DNA of 63,137 nt from Dentipellis sp. KUC8613 (taxonomy: Eukaryota; Basidiomycota; Agaricomycetes; Russulales; Hericiaceae). The notes under the pieces are model-generated. The model was not told the DNA's origin. It saw nothing but the letters and a program-made list of their open reading frames with translations, and did not search any database. The stretch covers positions 415,915-479,051 of the forward strand of contig NSJX01000015.1 of the NCBI GenBank assembly GCA_002286715.1, read 5' to 3'. Below are positions 57,642-63,137 of this stretch, piece after piece. Numbering within the stretch: the stretch's first letter is position 1; every line of letters begins with the position of its first letter. The translations under genes were made by a program, and so were the position numbers.

Positions 57642-60600
57642 GGCTAGCGTGCTATGGGAAGGTGGGGCGGATTGAGTGGACCAGATGTATCAAGCCTGCT
57701 TTTAAGCATCTTCGGCAGGTTCAAGAAGCAGCAGTCCCGAAATAACCTGATGGGTGACAGGGAGCTGCGATTTGCTTCGGCGAGCACACAGGAAGCCTTT
57801 GATGATTCTCAGGGACTATATCCAGCTGTGAGAGAATCGCCGATCGATGTGTATATGGTCCTCCGTATTCCAAATGCTGCTGAATATGCCATTGCGAAAC
57901 GAGCTTGTAGAGAGGCACGTCGAAGACTTTCGTAAAGCTAGTATAATTCCGTGGCCTACCGGAGGTTATTTAGTGGAAATTTGGAGTACATGTACATCTC
58001 CACGATGGGGCCGCGTGATCGCCGTGCTTCTTTCGCAGATCTAACGGAATCAAGGAGGCCAATAACTCAAATCAGTAGATGTTCACTGAACCATGGGAAC
58101 AGGTACAAATTTGAAAGCTTACCGTGGTAATTTCTCCGAGTAGCAGAGTGCTCCTCAGAGTGAATCGCAGAATCGCAACACCGGAAAATAGTAGAAAATA
58201 TAGTTCCTGAATGAGACTAGCGCGCGGACGTCAGCGATCGTCGATTTGATGCTCGCTCGGGCACTAGGCAGCGCATGCAAACTTCAAGTAGTGTTTCGCC
58301 ACTGGTTTCCATACCCTCAGACTTCAAAGAAAAATGAAGACGATGGAGGTCGGTCTTCGGGAGACAGTGATATAGATTTCCACTGGCGATCTTCCCGCGC
58401 TCGATATCAGCTGTGGTCACGAACAGTTGTGAATTCATACTCACAAACATCAGAAGAAGATAATCACCCGCTGTTTCTAACGACAGTGGCAACTGAGCCA
58501 ACGCCTAAGCAGACGCCGGGTTCTTTACGATTCCTGATAAGGCATCGTTTATTATAGACTCACCCACCGCGGGAAAAACTGCGCGCGTCGTCAGCAATCA
58601 GAGCTCCCGGTCCAGTCGATAAGCGTGAGCTTGACGTGTTGTGGGTTCGATCCCTCGACCACGTACATTTTTATTCACTTTAGATCAACCTGAACACGGT
58701 CTTTTGAAGGCAGATACATGTTCTGAGGCTTTCATAAGATACATCAAGAGTATCTCTTCTTTCTCTATAGTTGTATCAACTGGGAAGTGAAATGAGGGCC
58801 GGCATGAGGCGGAGTGCATCGACGGGGACCTTCGGCCCGGGAGTACTTCGAGGACCACATATGTAGTGACTCCAAGGAATCGTCTTGCCGTGCGACGCAT
58901 CGGCCACTCCCTCCAAGTTACCTGATGCATCGGATTTACGATCATTGCGAAGGGCTTATCAGCAAGCAGTCTATACGGGACCGAGAAGCAGACGGACCTT
59001 GTCAAATAAATCCACCACAAATGCCGCGGTACTTATATGAACAGTCCGAGAAGACGGGATGTGAGATACTTTGCCCGCGTGAGCAGGCATGCGTTCAATG
59101 TGTTGACAGGCAATGATTGACGCACTGCGTCCGACGTCATTGAAGTTCCAGAAAAGAAATGGGCCTAACGAAGAAAGCAAAAGCTAGCGGAAGACTCAAG
59201 ACTGCGTTGGAAAATACCAGCTCAAGAAGGCGCACGAGTATTGAAGGGGTTTCGAAGAGTGCTCGGATCTCAGCTGCAGACCGACTGTAAACGCAACGTG
59301 GGACACGGCTGAACCCACGACCATGGATGGCTTGATCGTGAAGGCAAGACAGTGACCTGGCGTAGCCGCCCTAACTTGAAGTTGGCGGACATATGTCCAT
59401 CCGGCCCGGGTATCCGTCGGATATTCCCGCAGTGACCCGGTGACGGCCCGCGCCTTTTCCGAGTCTTCAACTTTCTCTTCAAGTTCTGAACGGAGCGTTC
59501 ACTGTACTTTGCCCAGATCGACCTCAAGCTCGCATGTGTATGGTCAATCTCGAAGTTAATGGCATGCTATCCTCCCCCGTGTTGAATTTTCCCTGCATTA
59601 TCGAAGCAGGATCAACTACGGGGCATATACCCGGTGATTATATTCATTGTTAGATAGTATAGTAAGTACACCATCGAGATCTCCTGGCTCGCCCAGTACT
59701 GAAACATTTACCAACCAGATGATCTCGCGAACGTGAAACGGACCCAAAAGAGGTATTTGTGCGTCTTTTCAGACATTAACATCGCAGCTTCGATGCAAAA
59801 TATTGGCATAGAAACCTGTCTGCGCAATTGTTCCATCTACTTCGATTCTCTGGTCTCATCGTCTCGTATGCACTCGCCGTCGCGCGAATTGTATACCTGG
59901 CTGGCGCACTCGCCACCTTCTCTCTGCATGTCATGAACATCTTTGCTGCAACGCCGCCCTTCTGCTTGACGGGGTGCCGGATGTTAGCTATAGAAATGGG
60001 AGATCTAGAAGTTCAATCACGGCATTATGTCTAAGCATGGTAAGTCTCGTATTCATATCTCATTATCAACAACTAAGCTTCGAGAATTCGTTAGGTAGCG
60101 CCGTGTAGTATGTCAGCGGCACGGTTGAACGCAGACACGAGAAACATGAATATTATTCTCTTTTGCTTGGGTCCTCTGAATTGCCGCAGTGTGCCACGTC
60201 TTTGCCCCATCTGCGTCTACTTATGCTGGTCTCCTGACACCCCGCACTTTGTCGGGTCGAAATCGGAGAAAGAGCGCTCGTGGAATTGATTACAGAAGAA
60301 TTGTTGACTCGAGAAGAGGACTCCTGACCGCCCATATCCTCGACCAAGACGTCGGCCGCTAGACGCTTCTTGGCTAGATCGGCATGTATGCCTATCTGCA
60401 ACTCCAATATATTGCTTTCGCACTGACGAAACGCACATACGATGCAAAACCGCCCGCCGCCGCGGCAACAAATTTCTAACCACACACCGTGTCATTTCCG
60501 TCCCAGAGATCATCAGGTGAGTCACACCTGACTGCATCCGCGCTTCAGCTTCTTACGGGACTCTTTCCAGGCTCGGCGTCACTGTCTCCACAATCAACAT

Positions 60601-61980
60601 AGCTTCTGTGGCGCCAGGGCATAAACGGACAAAAACGTGGCCTTCGTCATGCAATTGATCCTCGTTCATAGGATCGTCCACCGCCATGGCTTCCCTGCAA
60701 CATCGACATGCACGCGGACCTGTCTTTCCTTATGGCGGTGCGCTTCTGGTCCATCTTGCGTGGTTTTCATTTATTTACTGATATAGATAGTGCTCCATGC
60801 GACCTCTTCGAACTCCCATACGCACAGTGACAAATAGCCGCCTTGAGCTAAGTTTGGCATTACATGTTTCACTTCCAGATGCAGCACATGCCTTTGTTCA
60901 GACTTTGGCTGCACCGAAGGCATCGCTGGCTGTTCTGGAATCACCCTCACACCTCACTGTCAATATGTTCTCCCAGCGCAATCCCGGCCTTCGCTAGTGT
61001 AGGGCTTTCTGCAATACTGTGACCGGAGACGAGTCGCAAATCCCCTCTGACCGTCACCGAGGACCTTGGCTGCGGATCCGTCCGCATCGCGGCAATGAAA
61101 ATTTCTAGCGAAGCGTGGTGTGAGGCGCTTCTGCATGACACCGGTGTCTATTGAAGGTCTCTGAGTCGCTCGAGGTCACGTTGATAGCCAAAAGAGAACC
61201 ATTCTTACTCGGAATACGGAGAATCTCCGGGTACCAAGATCGTGTTGCTCGCGGAGCTTGTCCATGCATCGCTGAGGCTCCAGATTCATTCAAGAGGCGG
61301 AAATATCCGGACCACTCCTCATGTTGGACCCTGGTTGCGGTGCTTTCCTTCCGCCAAAGACGGGTACTAGGTAGTACGCCATCCGCAAAAGTTCCGGTCC
61401 ATGAGCGACATACAAGAGTAACGAAAACAACAATAGGAAGTCCAACACAGCATCAGCCTTTCCCTAATCACAGATGTCCTCGCATTCCGGCGCGTGCCTC
61501 TCCAAGTCCGCCTACCCAATTCCACACTGCCTCTGAATCCAAGTAAATCTTTACCGGACCTCCGAAGATGCTGAAATGTTTAGGCCAGCAATTGTCTGCT
61601 TTCGGTTCGTCTGTATAGTCCCTGGACCCTTCCAAATACTAGTATGCTACCTGTTATCTACACCATGAGGCACTGTTTGCACTGCTTTCAACAGATTGTT
61701 AAATAGTCGGATGCCAGGGAAGGAGGTATCAAAGACGAACGAAAACAGTGACGACAGATCGCCCTCAACCATGCCTAGCATCGCATCACTCCTCCTTCAT
61801 TCAAGGCGCTATAAGCGGGAGACCGGGCGTTCGCTATGGGCGATGTTTTCCTCAAGTTCCCCAGTTATCCCATTCCAGCCCTCGTCCGGTAGTGATCTAG
61901 TGCAGAGGTTAGCATAGTAAGTTTCATATTCTCCATCGGCTGCGGTGACTATTTTAATTTATTTGTTCCAGCCAAATGTC
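57642..61980. other. 4.3 kb without a supportable gene
   Basis: Many short open frames on both strands but none with family motifs, codon pattern or splice-linked partners. Near 58628-58652 is a B-box-like GGTTCGATCCC, but the surrounding bases do not fold as a tRNA. The stretch could hold UTRs, decayed genes or small novel genes. Confidence 0.4.
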
Positions 61981-62041
61981 AGTACTTGCGGTGTGTCTTT
62001 TGTTACTCCTCCAAAAAATACTCTGAACTCAGGTTTTGCAG

Positions 62042-62530
62042 ATTGCCGACGATGAGATATCAGACGGCAGTTGTCAGCAAGTGAAAGTCCTCATCGAACA
62101 GGGGTGGCAGTACGGCGATCTTTATGGAGCACTTGGGCATACTTGCGACCTCAATCAGGCCATATTTATCTTGGACCAGGCATCATTGCTTGCTGCCCCA
62201 GTTGATTTGGCAATGCACCAGCATGCTCTCATTCTTTTAGGTTCCGCATTGACGAATCGATTCGAGTTGCTCGACAACGCTAGGGATCTCGACCGTGCTA
62301 TCAATTCCTTCATACAGGCAGAGAAGCTAACGGGTTCAACAGAGGAGGACTCTACGCCATCAGACACGCGGGCAGTGTGTAGTGGCGCCTTGGCCAGTTC
62401 GTATCTGATGCGTTACCGTCACCGTAAAAACTCCTCCGATCTCGACCTCGCGATCAGCCTTTTTGAAAGTGCTATCAAATTTCGGCGTAGACAGGGCTCG
62501 TTCAGACCAGCTGTAATGGGCGCGGGGGAG
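62042..62530 (+). pseudogene. Relic of TPR region of a TPR-CHAT-like gene
   Basis: After an acceptor-like TTTTGCAG the frame reads IADDEISDGS. It then shows repeat blocks with the family rhythm: DLNQAIFILDQA, ALILLGSALTNRFELLDNAR, DLDRAINSFIQAEKL and DLDLAISLFESAIKF. These match the spacing of the TPRs in 50780-54470. Past about 62520 the composition changes abruptly and no more repeats or any CHAT core follow, so this is a 5' fragment. A C2-like start region expected upstream was not found. Confidence 0.55.
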
Positions 62531-62629
62531 AGTAGTTTAACGACCTGTTGCTCACACGGGCACAATACACCAGACTCAGTTATTATTGAGTTCCAGGGTA
62601 CGATGTGCGGGGGTACAAGCAAGATAGGT

Positions 62630-62693
62630 CGAGCGCGCCAAGTGCGCGCTCGCCGATTAAGTAGTCATCGGCCATCTGATTCGGAGATGGCCG
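62630..62693. repeat. Cluster of three adjacent stem-loops
   Basis: 62630-62652: 9-bp arms CGAGCGCGC / GCGCGCTCG with a 5-base loop. 62653-62672: 6-bp arms GCCGAT / ATCGGC. 62669-62693: 9-bp arms CGGCCATCT / AGATGGCCG with a 7-base loop. The second and third overlap by four bases and so are mutually exclusive. No poly-T follows, so these are not Pol III or bacterial-type terminators. Confidence 0.8.
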
Positions 62694-62872
62694 GATTAGG
62701 TAAAATACGGGAGTCTGCTAAGTCCGTGCCGAAGCCGAAGGCAAGTAAGCGTAATTGTTCGTACGTAATACTACTGTACGCGTTACACTCGCCCCTTCCA
62801 GAGGAGGCCTACGGCCGGATCGACCAAAAGAAAACGAAAAAAGGATATGCGCCGTAGCGCTGCAATGATGAA

Positions 62873-62894
62873 CCCCGAACCGCGCGGTTCGGGG
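62873..62894. repeat. Perfect 22-bp palindrome
   Basis: CCCCGAAC and GTTCGGGG flank CGCGCG, itself palindromic: no mismatch over 22 bases. It lies 180 bases beyond the stem-loop cluster and 80 bases past the stop of the next minus-strand gene. Confidence 0.9.
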
Positions 62895-62975
62895 GGTGGT
62901 AGGGACGTGGATTTTCATCCATATCTGGCCATGGGTATCATAGTACCGTTAGGCGTGGTGTGGTGCGCGAGTTGT

Positions 62976-63137
62976 TTACTCGGCGGGAGTAGCATCCTCA
63001 GATGCGGTCGTCGGCGCAGGGAGCGTCGTGCTGGGAGTGACGGGGCCCGTCGTGGCGTCCGCCGTTCCGTCTGCGGGAGCAGCCTCCGTGTTGGTGGGCC
63101 CCACCGGGATTCCGTTAATCTCGTCGACCTCCATGTC
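62976..63137 (-). CDS. 3' end of an unidentified gene (runs off the window)
   Basis: The minus-strand frame entering at 63137 encodes MEVDEINGIPVGPTNTEAA and a Thr/Pro/Ala-rich end (TLPAPTTASEDATPAE) with TAA at 62978-62976. The codon use is GC-rich and regular, as in real genes here, and the tail is acidic and disordered. Too short to name. Confidence 0.6.
   Translation of the reverse strand, partial: DMEVDEINGIPVGPTNTEAAPADGTADATTGPVTPSTTLPAPTTASEDATPAE

Noticed and set aside
58565..58660. tRNA gene
   Set aside because: A T-arm-like string is present, but neither the T stem nor a 7-bp acceptor stem pairs, and no anticodon arm can be drawn.
60153..60537. Two overlapping minus-strand frames of about 110 codons
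   Set aside because: No domain, no splice continuity and no paralogue in the window; left as unassigned DNA.

Overview
The window looks like nuclear DNA of a basidiomycete fungus, most likely an Agaricomycete. Genes are split by many 47-65 nt introns with GTRNGT...YAG ends and are packed on both strands. The families seen (TPR-CHAT proteins, DUF6533 membrane proteins, fungal fruit-body lectin, pepsin-like proteases, metacaspase-like proteins) are typical of that group. There is one assembly gap (25547-26021), no prokaryotic feature, and no transposase or reverse transcriptase that I can recognise. All splice models below were read by eye. Where exon lengths are given, they were checked to keep frame.

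1-9.4 kb and 24.8-32.3 kb form a large, old, imperfect inverted duplication. The right arm reads (in reverse) complex I flavoprotein gene NDUFV1, an unknown gene B, an unknown gene A, then a repeat I call R. The left arm has the same order in opposite orientation, but its NDUFV1 copy is a wreck and its R copy is split by a 2.1 kb insertion carrying an aspartic protease gene. A and B probably form a single spliced gene.

The 15 kb between the arms (9.4-24.8 kb) holds a 5'-truncated CHAT protease gene, then two divergent metacaspase paralogues, one carrying three C-terminal H-type lectin repeats (990 aa) and one without. A membrane-anchored aspartic protease of 806 aa follows. The lectin-fused caspase-like protein is the best candidate in the window for a little-described system.

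33-36.6 kb: a fruit-body lectin, a weak membrane-protein candidate and a 2OG-Fe(II) dioxygenase. 37.1-42.7 kb: a 2.7 kb tandem duplication, each unit with one DUF6533 7-TM-type gene. It abuts 3-ketodihydrosphingosine reductase (TSC10). A third DUF6533 gene and an unknown protein with an armadillo-like C-terminus follow. 50.8-54.5 kb: a full-length TPR-CHAT protein (1193 aa), then a nearly complete P450 with one apparent frameshift.

57.6-62 kb shows no gene I can support. 62.0-62.9 kb has a TPR gene relic and a dense cluster of stem-loops. The window ends in the 3' end of a minus-strand gene.

Three layers of caspase-clan-like proteins (metacaspase pair, intact TPR-CHAT, CHAT relics) in 52 kb, together with lectin modules, suggest a region concerned with regulated proteolysis, perhaps self/non-self or cell-death signalling. 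That is inference from domain content only.
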